A program made the translations under genes and the position numbers. The notes under the pieces are model-generated. The model made no database searches. It was not told the DNA's origin and saw only the letters and a list, made by a program, of their open reading frames with translations. A stretch of DNA of 64,000 bases, taken from Nymphaea colorata. Its lineage: Eukaryota > Streptophyta > Magnoliopsida > Nymphaeales > Nymphaeaceae. Of this stretch, positions 46,336 to 60,219 are shown one piece after another; the stretch's first letter is position 1, and every line of letters begins with the position of its first letter. The DNA is taken from positions 3,810,001-3,874,000 of the forward strand of contig NC_045146.1 of the NCBI RefSeq assembly GCF_008831285.2. The letters are read 5' to 3'.

Positions 46336-48640
46336 TTTAGTTCACATAGAGAGTTGGAGAAAAAGAAAATGGGCTACTTTAGTTAGTGCCTATTGGCAAT
46401 AATAACAAGTTGTTGACTGTCCTATAAATCTACGCCAAAGACTCAGATTGGCGCAAAACACTATTGTTATAATTCATGAATCTATCTCAATCTTTGGACA
46501 TAAACTTGTTAACATTACCAAACATGCTGTAAGGGTCTCGAAACTATTGTTGGTCTCTTCTCTCCTCTATATATATATAAAAGCTACTTTTCTAATGCAT
46601 GTATACAAAGGCTATTTTTCTTCGAGGTTGGGAAGAATATCAAAGCTCTTGTAATTGACAACCAAGGGGAAGGGAATAACGAGTGATGAACATCAAGAAA
46701 GAGAGGTCTTTCTCTCAAGCCGGACTGATTGAGATCCTCTTTTCTCACTAAGCAACTCGATGATAGTGCAGAATCCAAAGGTCGGAGAAAGGGAGTTGGT
46801 CCTTTTCGTGATGCATATTTTTCATGTACAGTTCGACTAATAAAAAGTTGAAAGCGACCCACTTTCTGGTCGGATCGATGTTCCCAATGCTTATGGTTTT
46901 GAAAGGAATCTGGATCCATTTAGTCGAATTCCAAAACAGCCGGTTTAAGTATGCAGTTTTGTGATCGAATCTGAATCTCAGTTTGGGATCCAACAAGGAT
47001 CCCGCATGGCTAGTGGGAAAGACAAATCTTGTACCTATTAGTGGATCCATATTTGGTTTTAAAAACTCAAACTCGAAAGCAATTCCAATTAGAAGAGATT
47101 TTGATTAATGAGAGTCGCTTCGTCTATCTTGGAATCATGGAGTAAGCTTCCACTACAGATTATTTGATTTCAATTTTTATTATTCAATAAATGCAATTTT
47201 GTAATTTTTTATTTTTATTTTTCCTAACAATACGGACTATAACATTAAGTATAGCCTATGGGCTAAGCACAATTCTTGTGTTGTTCACGTATTTAACATC
47301 ACCTCAAGTTATAATCTATTTTACATTTTTGGAGGCTCAACTCTCTTTTTTTTTTTTTTTTTTTTGCTAACAACTCCAAACAAGCCTAACTTTAACTTTA
47401 TTCGGCACAAGTCAACGTAAAAGGAAGAACCAAAAAAAAAAAAAAAAAAAGAAACAAAAACAATTTTTTTTTTTTTACTTCTGAGTGAAACGGCATAAAC
47501 CTTTTCCTTCGTTTCTAAGATTACAGGAATAATTTTTAACTTGAGGAGGATATAGAAAAAGTGAAAACTTTCACATCAAGTTGACTGGCTTCAACTTGAG
47601 GTATATATATATATAAAAGTTTAATTTTAATGGTTTATTTTAATATATATATATATACATATATATATATGTTTAATTTTAATGGTTTATTTTAATATTA
47701 TGGCTACCACAAGTCCATCTTTCATCACAGAGTTTAATTAGATTTGGTTGGGATCCAGATTTTACCGAATTCAGCTTAATAAGACTGTGGGATTTCATTT
47801 CTTTTCATGGTTTATTTTAAAAGTACTGAATTTGGATTCAACTATCATATGATCCATTATTTCGGGATGATGGCTCTACTATGCTTCAACTTATACAGTC
47901 CTGCCATCTTTTCAATAGACAGTTAACGTCTCCTTTCGGGTTTGCTGTTTCAACTCTCTTCAAGATCTGAATTCCAATTCAACGATCAAACTGTAGATTT
48001 GATTCCAAATCTGAGTTCAGAATCAGATGTGTTCTATCTATTCACTCCTTACCTCGCATGGAATACTTTCCAAAGCTTGGGCAGAATTCCAAGGCCCTAT
48101 AAAATGATGAAAGAAAGAAAGAGTCGGTGAAATAAGTCAGTATACCCTTGAGCCCTTTACCCACTTCTGTCCACATGTTCTTCTAGGCATAAAGTGGATC
48201 GCTTTCTCGAGAAAAAGAAGAAACAAGACAAGGGGAACCAGTGATGGCTGCTTTTCGCTTTTAGGTGAAGCTTCTTTTTCCCGTGTTTGTCCCTTCAGAA
48301 CAACATGATGGCGTTCAATAATGTTTGCACTGCAACTTGAGTCAAGGCACTATCATGCTTTTTGTCTTTGTTATATATATCTCCACAACATGATAACGAA
48401 TCAATGAAGTTACTTCTATATATATATATATCTTTTATATTAGAAGAAAAACAAAAATACAATAAAATTAATTGCAGATAAGAAGAGTATTAAATTCTCA
48501 AAAAATTAATGAAAATAATGGTTTGACACGTGCCACCCTTGGATCAGCTCTCAAATTGAATCAGCGTTATTAAAATCGGTCATTAAAGTGTGTTTATTGT
48601 GTTACGTTACTTTTTAAAATTATTTAATTTTTAAATTGAA
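46336..48640. other. unique AT-rich DNA right of unit C, no supported gene
   Basis: Two stretches (about 46440-47110 and 47880-48290) are less AT-biased and look unlike their surroundings, but show no recognisable domain. The two overlapping minus-strand frames at 46584-47050 are not assigned. Other contents: long T and A runs (47345-47365, 47433-47450), (TA)n tracts near 47602, 47643 and 48420, and a doubled GTTTAATTTTAATGGTTTA word near 47618 and 47670. Confidence 0.45.
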
Positions 48641-48760
48641 AATACATCATTGGTCAAATCCGATTCACAAACCATTCCAGTTCCGATTCGATTCACGGAA
48701 TTATTGAATCATTTATCATTTTGATTCAATTCAAAAACCGATTTTGATAAAAAGGAAAAA
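48640..48760. repeat. low-complexity element of ATTCGATTC-type words
   Basis: Around 120 bp with repeated CCGATTC, GATTCAATTC and GAATCA words in both orientations (for example CCGATTCGATTCACGGAATT). Similar in style to the element at 51060-51515. Confidence 0.45.
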
Positions 48761-49959
48761 TTTGAACAGATTTGCTACATAACAGTTGATCCGAGTCATG
48801 TGGCAGTATAACGGTGAACGAAGTTTGTGATATTTTGTTAATTTTCTTTTCCGGTGGAAGACCACCTTTGAGCCGTCTGTTCTAATTACACATGCTCCTT
48901 TCCAAATATGCATCAACTAAATCAACATCTCGTTCCTTACCGACAAAAGGGACGTCCACAAACGTGGTCCAGTCTAGGTCCCCATACCAAATTAATAAGC
49001 AGATCTTGTTGGAGTATGGGAAGGGGCAGCTACAGCACTGGTCCTTCCACATTGGCCATTCTTCCCTTCACCATCAAATGCAGTTCATCTAATAATCGAG
49101 TAGCTTTTCAAAGGCTATATATATATATATATATACACGCTATCCAACTAGAGTTATCCATTTAAAGCAGGCTGATGGTTGAGAAAAAAAAATGAAAATG
49201 TCTGTCATTTTTTTCTCTTTGTTTTCTCTTATCTTATCTGTTCATGATCTTGAATCTGACGGTCTTACTTTGGTTAGGTTACACTAAAAAGTTAAAACCA
49301 CTGTTATATATATATATATATATATAAAAGACATTGCCCAAAAGGCAGGATGTCGTAAAACTCAAAAAAGAGCACGTCCGGCGGCAAATTAGCAACTTTT
49401 TTTTGTTAGCGATCTTTGAATGTGCATTATATCTAAGGAAAGGTAAGTTATTTAACTAGGTGCTACAGCTAAAGCGATGATTTAATTATATTGAATGGTA
49501 CACGATGAGTGCATTAATAGATTTGACACAACTTGGAAGAACAGTTGAAAGTAGTTGTGTTAAAGCTCTTTGTGTTATAAAGAGCCAGGAGCTTGAGAAA
49601 CCCTAGAGCAAAAGACAATTCAGGAACAAAAATGAGCTACGCATTGATCATAAAAGGATCATAGAGAACATGGGTGATTTTTTGTAGATTCTCTTGGTTT
49701 GGTCCTATCTCTCTCACATGGGTGCTGGTTCTGAAGCTCCAACATGGAATATCTACTGCGGTCCCAAAACTGGCCATTTTAGATACACACCTGACTAAAC
49801 TAGCTCTGGTACAAATGTTTGTAATGAGTAAAACGGACCGTCATCTATTATTGGTTCACAGAAGTTTCATATTGTTTCTTCCAACTGCCTATTACGATGG
49901 ATCCAACCGCCCTTATGAGTGAGCTGAGTGATTGGATAGCTAAATTCATATATATATAT

Positions 49960-50044
<85 letters not shown>

Positions 50045-50358
50045 TAGTCACAAATTACGTTTCGAAGTTTTAAAGAGCAAGGTTTTTCTCGGATATAATA
50101 TGGCGAGCTTAAAAAAACGAGAAAAAACGAAAAGAATATGGTAAATTTTTTAAACTAAAAAAAATTAAAAATGAGAGAAAAATAAAATAAGTGAGAAACT
50201 AATAACACAAACATCAAAAGATAAGTAGATTTGCAACAAAATAATAGAAAATGAAAAAAAATGTTCGGCATTAAAAAATGAAAATAGTGAAAAAAATGCA
50301 TTAAAAACACGTTTTTATCGTTTTTTATGTTTTAAATGACAAATTAATTTATTGTGTT

Positions 50359-50406
<48 letters not shown>

Positions 50407-51059
50407 CACATGCACCTAGAAAATTACCGCATTAATTTGACCTCACCAGTACTCACATCCTACACTTATGTGACATAGATCTGACCAACTAATTGAATTG
50501 TATGGAACATTTGTGCAGCCAGGTTCGGCATGCTTAATGTTGGTTACATTCAGAGTTAAGTCAAACAGAAAGTTTTATACTTAAAATATGCTTGGACGAC
50601 AGATAAGCACCCCCTTACCTAAATATGGATCATAAATTAAACCAACTTTCCACACATGGGTTAGGTTCACACACGCGACATCATGTGGGTTAGAGATAAT
50701 TATATATCCACTTGATGCAGCCACAATTTATATAAACCTTTCATTTGAAGTTGCAGCCACAGCTGCACATAGTTGTGATGTCGATTACAGAAGAAACATA
50801 GACGTTTAGTATGATGATAGTTCACCTCCCTCAATTGCTTATAAACTATTGTCAGCAACGGGGTTTAGTTGAAGACTTCTTTCTAATCTAATTTTGCTCC
50901 AATCATTGATTTAGAAGACACTTGAAAGAGTGACATATATATTTGATAGTCTTATTGCTTTTGTTTCATGGTTGCTATGAAAAAAGTTTCCATGATGGTT
51001 TGCTAATCGGTACCTTTTTTTTTTCTCTCTTTTCAAAAGGGTTTAGCATAATGGCTTGG
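48761..51059. other. AT-rich intergenic DNA
   Basis: No gene supported. Contains (TA)n tracts (49113-49134, 49306-49326, 49949-50042, 50366-50403) and an A-rich stretch at 50100-50340 with AAAAACG/CGTTTTT words. Open frames made of TA repeats (Tyr-Ile runs) are not genes. Confidence 0.5.
49949..50042. repeat. (TA)n microsatellite
   Basis: About 94 bp of alternating TA with one break near 49970. Confidence 0.95.
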
Positions 51060-51515
51060 TGGGTAGGGATGCCAATATATTCGATTTGAATCGGATATAC
51101 GACCGATCCGATCCGAAAAAATTGGATATAGAAAAAAAAATTAATATATGATTAAGAACTCATATCAGATTCAGATTTAAGAAATGACATCTGATCGAAT
51201 TTCGGATTTGGATATACATAAATGTCCGATCGAATTCGGATCAGATTTATTTTTAGACAAATATCATGTATCTAATGGTATTAAAATTTGAAAATTGACA
51301 TTCAAAATTTAGATTTGGATTCAGATATAAATATAAAAATTGGATTCAAATCGGATTCGGATTGTAAAAAACAGATTTTGGATTCGAATTCAGGTATGAC
51401 TTTTCTTTATTCGAATTCGAATTCGAATCCGAATATGTGAATATCCGGAAAACAGATATGATTAAGGTTATATATGATCGGAATCCGATCTGTTGACATC
51501 CTTATTGATGGGGTG
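51060..51515. repeat. foldback-like element of reiterated GATTCGGAT words
   Basis: Starts GGTAGGGATGCCAATATATTCG and ends ATCTGTTGACATCCTTATTG. The ends are imperfect inverted repeats (GGGATGCCAA versus GGATGTCAA on the complement). The interior is full of GATTCGGAT, CCGATC and GAATTCGAAT words, including GAATTCGAATTCGAA near 51412. No coding capacity. Resembles widespread plant GGATGTCAA-ended low-complexity repeats. Confidence 0.65.
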
Positions 51516-52794
51516 AAAGTTGGTTGGTAGTTAATTTCTATTTCGAATATAAGAAACATCAACCTTTTGTACTGTAAAAAGAAAGTCTGGAGACGACACT
51601 CCAGAGGTATATGTAAACAAAACAACAGGTTAGATGTGAGCTTTGTCCCTCTGCAAGATGGTGGGTCTTCCTTGCTACTTTTTTTTTTTTTTTCATTGCA
51701 GGCTTGAGTTTTTTTCCTTGGCAATGTCTTTATGAGGAAGTTTGGTTCGTCCTTAAAAAGAAATATACAAATTGATGTATTGTACCTATATTTTCTGAAT
51801 GTGAGAAGTCATCCCTTCCTACACGTAACACTCGCCTTGAGATCGGTAGGTACTTATAATGAATAGCTGTATGTTTAGTACCAAAATCTATAGATACTCA
51901 TGGTGGAATCTAAAATATTGTAGATATTTGTCATGCCTTGTTTATAAAAGAATAAGTTATGAATTGACCAATTTAATAAGCCGAAAAAGACCAAAAAATT
52001 TCACCACTAAGTCTTGTCAATCTAGACTATTAATTGTCTACTGGCATCTTTGGACGACGCCTATGGCGATGGAAGACACCAAATCTAATAATGTCTTTGG
52101 CTTTGAGTGGCTTACAATCAAACAAATGCACCAGCCTTTTTTTTTTTTTTTTTTTCTTTTTCATGCCTAACTAAATGTGTCTAAGTGGGCCAAATAATTT
52201 ATGATCTTTTACGGGGAAATTATACGTAATAGCTAGACGCTAAGGTACATCACCTCACCTCTTTTATATATTAAAAACAAGAAAAAAGAAGTCCAACTAG
52301 TTTTTTTTTTCTTTATTCTACACAATTAGATGAATGGAGTCATAAATCACTGGCTAAGAGTTGTTGAATAATAAATTTTAAATGTTTAGGGAACATCAAC
52401 ATGCAAATCAGAAAAATTATTTTGAGGTGTCTATATAAAAATATATACTTTTTGTGGGATCTTATAGGCAAATGTCCAGACCTACCTTCACCCTTGGGTC
52501 TACCCTAACAGCACATATCTCTCTCTGCAATTGGAATTAGCTTTTTGTTCTGTAGACCATGATCACATCAAACACCGTCAAGTGAATACCTTGGAGATCG
52601 ACTGAAAGTAGAGCACATTATGAGTGGGTTGCCCTTTGATTATGTTATTTCAACTGTCGTTGAAAAGGAATGTTGGTTTTGTTGTAAAGGAGTTTGGTTG
52701 AATTTTAACCAGCAATGCACATAAATTGCACCCACTCCTCTACTTATTTAGATCGAAAATAGTGAACTTTTCATTTTTCATATCTATGAATAAT
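51516..52794. other. intergenic, no supported gene
   Basis: AT-rich with poly-T runs (51680-51693, 52138-52155). The open frame at 51859-52170 ends in the poly-T run and has no recognisable domain. Confidence 0.5.
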
Positions 52795-53050
52795 TGGCAA
52801 ACCCGTGACTCGAACTTGGATCAGCGGATGATCGAATCACAAATGGGTCAATGAGTTGACTCAATGAGTTAACGTATCGACTCTGTCAAGTAACCATAAA
52901 TGTCAGGTGATTTTAGAAGAGTTGGGGGTGAGTTGGGCCGAGTTAGAGGCGAGTCAAGGACAAGTCAACCCAAACCTTGACTTGTGGCTAGATTTGTAGG
53001 CGATCCGAGTTGACTCGAGCAATTCTTGAGTCAGTTTATGAATCTAACCG
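52795..53050. repeat. low-complexity element of GACTCGAGTT-type words
   Basis: About 250 bp with recurrent GAGTTGACTC, GACTCGAAC, GAGTCAAGG and TTGACTCGAG words in both orientations. Non-coding, same style as other motif-reiterated elements here but with a different word. Confidence 0.5.
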
Positions 53051-53428
53051 GCAAAATGAAAAATCCAGGAAATAATATCCCATATTAGATCCGGGCATGC
53101 ACGCCCCAATACAAATTGAAGTTGTCGGTGAGATTTGTGGCCGGTAGTTTGTGAAGACTGTTAGAAAGACCAAGATCATGTCCCGTGGTATTTGTTTAGG
53201 TTGTGAGGTTATAAAGGCATTTCTTTTAGTTGGATTAGCATAAGCGAGCCATAAAATCCTGGTTAAGGGACACTAGTTAAAAATTTTCAATTTTTTAAAT
53301 AACATCAATATGTAAACGAGAAAAATTAATATGAATTATTAATATAAAAATAAACATTTTTTTGTTGATCTGTGTCGGCAATTGCCCACCTTGAGACCTT
53401 TTTCTTTCCGCTTCTCTATCTCTTCCTG

Positions 53429-53460
<32 letters not shown>

Positions 53461-53539
53461 GACAACGGCTCAGCCATGTGCTCTTTTATTAGTTTATCAT
53501 GAAACCTTCATGATCACGTTGAATGGCTTAAATCAAGGT

Positions 53540-53687
53540 TTAGCTTCAAGGTCGAGGGAGTTGGTGCAATTAATGGGTTGGCTTTTGCTATTAAGAAAGT
53601 AGTTACGAGTTCAAATCTCATGGGCACACAAGCCACCGATTAGGTGTGGCTTCCTCGTGTTAGAAAATTAAAAAAAAAAAAAAAAAG
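53540..53687 (+). mobile_element. SINE-like sequence with pol III B box and poly(A)
   Basis: An A-box-like stretch (GTTGGTGCAATTAATGGG, near 53560-53577) is followed about 30 bases on by a B-box-like GAGTTCAAATCTC (53607-53619), then CATGGGCACACAAGCC, and ends in about 20 A residues (53667-53686). tRNA-like promoter plus A tail is the hallmark of tRNA-derived SINEs. The A box is weak, so moderate confidence. Confidence 0.5.
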
Positions 53688-55024
53688 TAGGAATGCTCAA
53701 ATAAGCTTAATTAATTTTTGATTTTCAACTGACCTTTCTGGTTGAAAGTTGAAAGAAGTTTACTTTAAAGCATAGCTACAAAAAAAAAAAACGTATATTA
53801 TTTAAAAAAGCACGTTTAAAACATTGAAAACTGGTCAGCTGAATAAAATGTGAAAAAAACATGTTTTTTTCTTTACTTCAAAAATGAAATAAACGTGTTT
53901 CATTCTTCATATTTTTAGTTACCAGATTTTTTTTTTCACATTTTTTGCTTATTTTTATGATTTTGGTGACTTTCCTTTTTGTTACTGAAAAATTCATAGC
54001 ATTAAAATTTACCGAAATTTCCTCTTTTTCTGTCGAAACATAACTTGGGTATAATTTGTGGCTATGATTTAAAATTTGAGGTATGGGCGTTTATGTTATA
54101 CCATAAAGTTAAAGCAACCCAGCGAAGACTTGGAAAGAAAATTTACGCTAAAGGACAACCAAAACAGTCAAGAACATGAATGAATGCCTTCTATCTCAGT
54201 AGGTTTAACAAGTCTGCAAAATTCTGTGGTCGCCATGGCCATAAAGCGATGCTTGAGGGCTTAAATACTGGTTATCGACAATCAAAGTTGAATGTATATT
54301 GAATTTTCCTTTTAGAATATCAAGGAAACCGTGTCTGTTGATCAGATGTAAGATATTTGCTTTGAAACTTAATTCAAATACTTGGATTGGGGAAGGAAAA
54401 GATTTGCATTTGGTTATTATAATTTGCATGTAGATATGACAAATTTTCTGACTGGATCTAATACATATTTGATTTCGCAGACTGTGATTGTATATAAACC
54501 AGGCCGCCAAAATGGGATCTGGCCGGGACCGGCCCAACACCCACTCTTAGTTTTATAGCTTCTATATTCAATAATTAATTCAAAGTTAAGTCCAATTATA
54601 AGTCAAAATAAGCAATGTCTAATATGTGGCCGGGTGACCCAATGCAGCCCACGACCTCAGAGGCAAGGGGAATGGGGAGTACTTCAGGCCTTTTTTCGAG
54701 GCAGTAAGTTGTTAACATCTTGTTCGCCCGAAAACTAGTCCAATAAGATAATTCATTGATAACACTACTGTAATTACTATATCAGCATCTGCGAGCAGTG
54801 CAGAAATTCAGTATCTCCTTTAATTTGAACATGTTGATCCAACCCTCTATGGATTGTTTGACATTTCCCATGAATTCTTCCTAAAGATTGAGTAGATTCA
54901 TAGAACAATAAAACTCTGAATCTATGTCAATGTACTGATAGATCCATGAGACACTCGTATAGTGTCCCTTCTGCTGAAAAGAATACCCTAATTACACAAA
55001 TATTAAAAGATTCTTTTGTCACAC

Positions 55025-55057
<33 letters not shown>

Positions 55058-55290
55058 AAAAAAAAAGAGAAGAGCGGATGATGTGCAACCACAACCCGTC
55101 ATTTGAGCCACTTAATGCAATCTCCCAGCCCAACTCTCAGCACCGTCCAATGATGTGTCGCTCATGTGTCGCAAGCCCGACCAACTATGCTAAACAACCT
55201 TGGGCAGACAGTGAGAGAGGAGGGAAAGAGAAGGGTGAATAATGCTGATTTTGGACACATCTTTGCCTGATCCAAATCCATAATAATCTG
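53688..55290. other. intergenic, no supported gene
   Basis: 53760-54010 is A/T-rich with AAAACG/CGTTTT and AACATG/CATGTT words. The open frame 54205-54540 (minus) has no domain. (GA)n lies at 55039-55058 after a (TA)n. Near 55240 begins a sequence repeated about 90 bases later. Confidence 0.5.
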
Positions 55291-55376
55291 AGTGAGAGCG
55301 AGAGAGAGAGAGAGAGAGAGAGAGGTGATTAATACAGAATTTGGACACATCTTCGACTGACCCAAATCCAGAACAC
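55235..55376. repeat. direct repeat around a (GA)n tract
   Basis: TTTGGACACATCTT...CTGA.CCAAATCCA occurs at about 55246-55280 and again at about 55336-55370. The (GA)n run 55294-55324 lies between the copies. Confidence 0.7.
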
Positions 55377-57190
<1,814 letters not shown>

Positions 57191-57450
57191 AGGGGCATAG
57201 CATAACTGGTTGGACTAAGAGCCTCCTAAGAGCCTCCTAATGACAGGTCACTAGTTTGATTCTCGTGGGCATTGTGCTCACCGTTACCATCGCTAAGACT
57301 CTAAAAGCTAGGAAAATGGATGGGTCTTCAGGCTTCTTTCGGATGGTTGGGATGAACCTCACACTCACAAGAAGGAGGTTCAGATCTAGTTCTAGTGCGA
57401 CTATAATGCCCCAGAATCTGAAATATTACGGCACAGTAAGGATTAAATAG
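57191..57450 (+). mobile_element. tRNA-derived SINE-like sequence
   Basis: GGGGCATAGCATAACTGG supplies an A box (TAGCATAACTGG, 57198-57209) and AGTTTGATTCTCG (57253-57265) a B box about 45 bases on, followed by TGGGCATTGTGC. A direct GAGCCTCCTA doublet sits between the boxes (about 57220-57240). The right end is uncertain; an A-rich run occurs near 57557. No intact tRNA cloverleaf. Confidence 0.55.
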
Positions 57451-58371
57451 GTCGTTCAGGAACAAGAACAAACTATTCCATGAACAAGAACAAGCTATTC
57501 CATGAATCTGGCCGTATCTATCTCAATATGTTCCCACAATCAAATGGTCCCGAAATAAAAAAAAACAAGTTCGCCCAGTTAAAAGGAAATACAGCCAGCC
57601 CATTTGAGATCAAATCTTAGTTACTTGATTGATTTAATATAATCATCTATTTGGCATGGCACACAATTTTTTGTTAAAATTTAGATATTGTTTGTTTAAT
57701 TTTATTCAATTGTCATGTAAACAAGGGAAAAATTACATTTCTTGTCATCATTGTCATATCATTTTTCTATGATATATAAATACTTTTTGTACTGTACAAT
57801 GTCTATCATTATATAATGGACAACTACATGAGAACAAAATATTTACTGAAGTTGTCAAAGTCATGACTCACCTAATTACCCAAACCACCAATTTTGACTT
57901 GCCTAAGTGGTCAGCTGTGAAGTACCCTCTATATTGGATTAGTGACATTCATTTCTCAAATTGCTCATCTTAAGGAGGAAATGCAGAGGCTTCGGCTCGC
58001 AGCCAGATGAAAAACTCATCCTGCTCACCAGAAATACTTCTTTTTTTGATTGACTTGCAAGAGTAGATCTTCAAGTTCGAGTAATTGATCGGGTTTACCA
58101 CATTCTTCTTACTTCAATTGGTGTTGAAGGGGACAGGAGAAGAATCATTAATGGCGTGGTGACTGTAGCAACCTTGGAAAAGGATGGATGAGTTACCAAT
58201 TCGATGTTTCCCGTGTGACCCATGCCTGACAATCATATAGATGTTTCCTTTGTCATTTTGAAACAGCCCTTTTGGGTTTAATCATGAGGAGTCAAAAAGG
58301 AAAAAAACAGCAAAAAAAAAGTGGATTCAATAATGAGATGATAAAAAAGGTAAGAAAAGCCAACCTTAAAA

Positions 58372-58415
<44 letters not shown>

Positions 58416-59384
58416 CTTAGGTCAGAGATAAAAAAACTACACCTTTTAAATTTCTAATAAATTATATGTTACATAAAATATAAACATTCTAAACCATCTA
58501 GAAACACTAACTAACATAAAATAGTTCTTAGTTCACGTTGTTTTTATAAAAAAAATATTAATTTTTCTACTAGTAAATTTGGATGTTATACTAGCCGTTC
58601 ATTTTCCTACTCAAAGAAGAATTAGCTTATGTTTATGACCAAAACATTCTCAAGATAAGGCAGATTCATGAAACATTAAGACTTATGTTCCATAAATTTG
58701 ACACAATCTTTGGGGTAAATTTATCATATATTCCCTGCAGCAACATGGATACCCTGTGAATATCCCAATAAGCTGCTCAAAGATTGGAACAACTTTATTA
58801 AATCCTTCATAAATCTAGTTTTTACTGTCATGGAAAAACTAGAACTTAGAACTTGCATGTTGTTCACCTTTTATTGCCAAAACATGTATACAATTAAATG
58901 TATGTGTTTGCTATAATTAAAACATTCGAATTAAATACATTGTACTTTATACAAGATATTGTTGAACATATGTCATTAGTCAATTCATCAATAGTAACTT
59001 TTATTTGTTTGTTATGTGAGTGGGTGAGGGTCTCACTATCTCACCCTTGTTGCCATTCACGTCTAATATTATTCTCGTCAAAATACACTCAGCTTTTTAG
59101 TCATCAGTTCATTATTGTCAATGTAACCGCAATTTTTTTTTTGGACGCTGTACAGCAGAACCAGAAAATTTATGTACTTTTCTTTTGCAAAATTCCTAAA
59201 GGCCATAGTGGTTTTCCAAAATTTCCCAGAACAATCTTCTATTTTTTTTAGCCCCACTATCTCCTTGTTTGTTTCACCCTACTGGTGGGGAGCCACTTGC
59301 ATCTTGTGCTCCTCTGGAGGAGGTACTTATCGGTCATAGCAAATAACCTGCTTTATTATATAATCTCCTTAACGCCGTATAACT
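57451..59384. other. AT-rich intergenic DNA, no supported gene
   Basis: Contains (TA)n at 58376-58411. The 117-codon open frame at 58898-59251 has no domain, a low-complexity composition and no splice or start context, so it is not called. Confidence 0.5.
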
Positions 59385-59930
59385 TTAAGGCTACACACGA
59401 GCTGAGTAGAGCTCGAGTTGAGTCAGTTCGAGCTCACTTGAACTCGAGTCCAGTTTGACAGAACAAGTTTGAGCTCTTCTCGACAATATAATGTCGAGCT
59501 TGAACTCGACTCATTTATGTAAAGCATACCTAGTTTCCTGTAACTCATTTAACATGATTAACTAGTTTAGTTGCTACTCAGTTCATTATTTTTTCATTAT
59601 AATTCAATATTAATTATGCAGTTGAGTCAAATTGAATTTAAACAAGTCGAGTTCTTATAACTCAAACTTGACTCGAGCATACATATGAACTCAAACTCCA
59701 CTCATTTATAAAGCATGTCGGGTTTTTTGGAATTCAACTAACATGATTAACTCGTTTAGTTGCTACTCATTTAATTATTTTTCATTATAATTCAATATTA
59801 ACTATGCAGTAGAGCCAAGTTGAATTTAAACTAATTGAGTCTAATTGATTTATAAACAAGTATAGTTCGAATCTAGCTTTAACGAGTGAGCACGAGTGGA
59901 GCTCGCTCGAGGTAGCTGATCTTACCACTC
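59385..59930. repeat. low-complexity element of GAGCTCGAGTT words with internal duplication
   Basis: Begins GGCTACACACGAGCTGAGTA and ends GTGGAGCTCGCTCGAGGTAG. GAGCTCGAGTT, CTTGAACTCGA and ACTCGAC words recur in both orientations. A ~170-bp inner block (AACATGATTAACT.GTTTAGTTGC...) is present twice, at about 59549-59660 and 59740-59850. The GAGCTCGAG class is frequent in plant intergenic DNA. Confidence 0.65.
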
Positions 59931-59992
59931 TTTTTTAAAAATTTTATTCTTAAAATCTCTCTCAATGCATTTAAGTTTATAAAAATGATAGA

Positions 59993-59998
<6 letters not shown>

Positions 59999-60031
<33 letters not shown>
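59999..60031. repeat. (TA)n microsatellite
   Basis: About 33 bp of alternating TA. Confidence 0.9.
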
Positions 60032-60037
<6 letters not shown>

Positions 60038-60163
60038 GAATTTATCAATTCCAATCGAGACCAAAAAATCCTTCTGCCTCACAATTTTGATGCATTGTAT
60101 GTGGTGGAGATTTGACCAAACTCAAAAAGATTGAAGGATTTTAACTCCTCAAATAAATAAATA

Positions 60164-60167
<4 letters not shown>

Positions 60168-60218
<51 letters not shown>
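60168..60218. repeat. (TA)n microsatellite upstream of the kinase gene
   Basis: About 51 bp of alternating TA, about 860 bp upstream of the kinase start codon and at the edge of the gene's GC-richer promoter/leader region. Confidence 0.9.

Positions 60219-60219
<1 letters not shown>

Noticed and set aside
46700-46880. Possible group II intron domain V / organelle DNA
   Set aside because: Only a loose resemblance around a TTTTTCATGTACAGTTC stretch; no domain V stem or neighbouring organelle gene could be confirmed by eye.
58898-59251. 117-codon open frame in an intergenic stretch
   Set aside because: No recognisable domain, AT-driven composition, no promoter or splice context.
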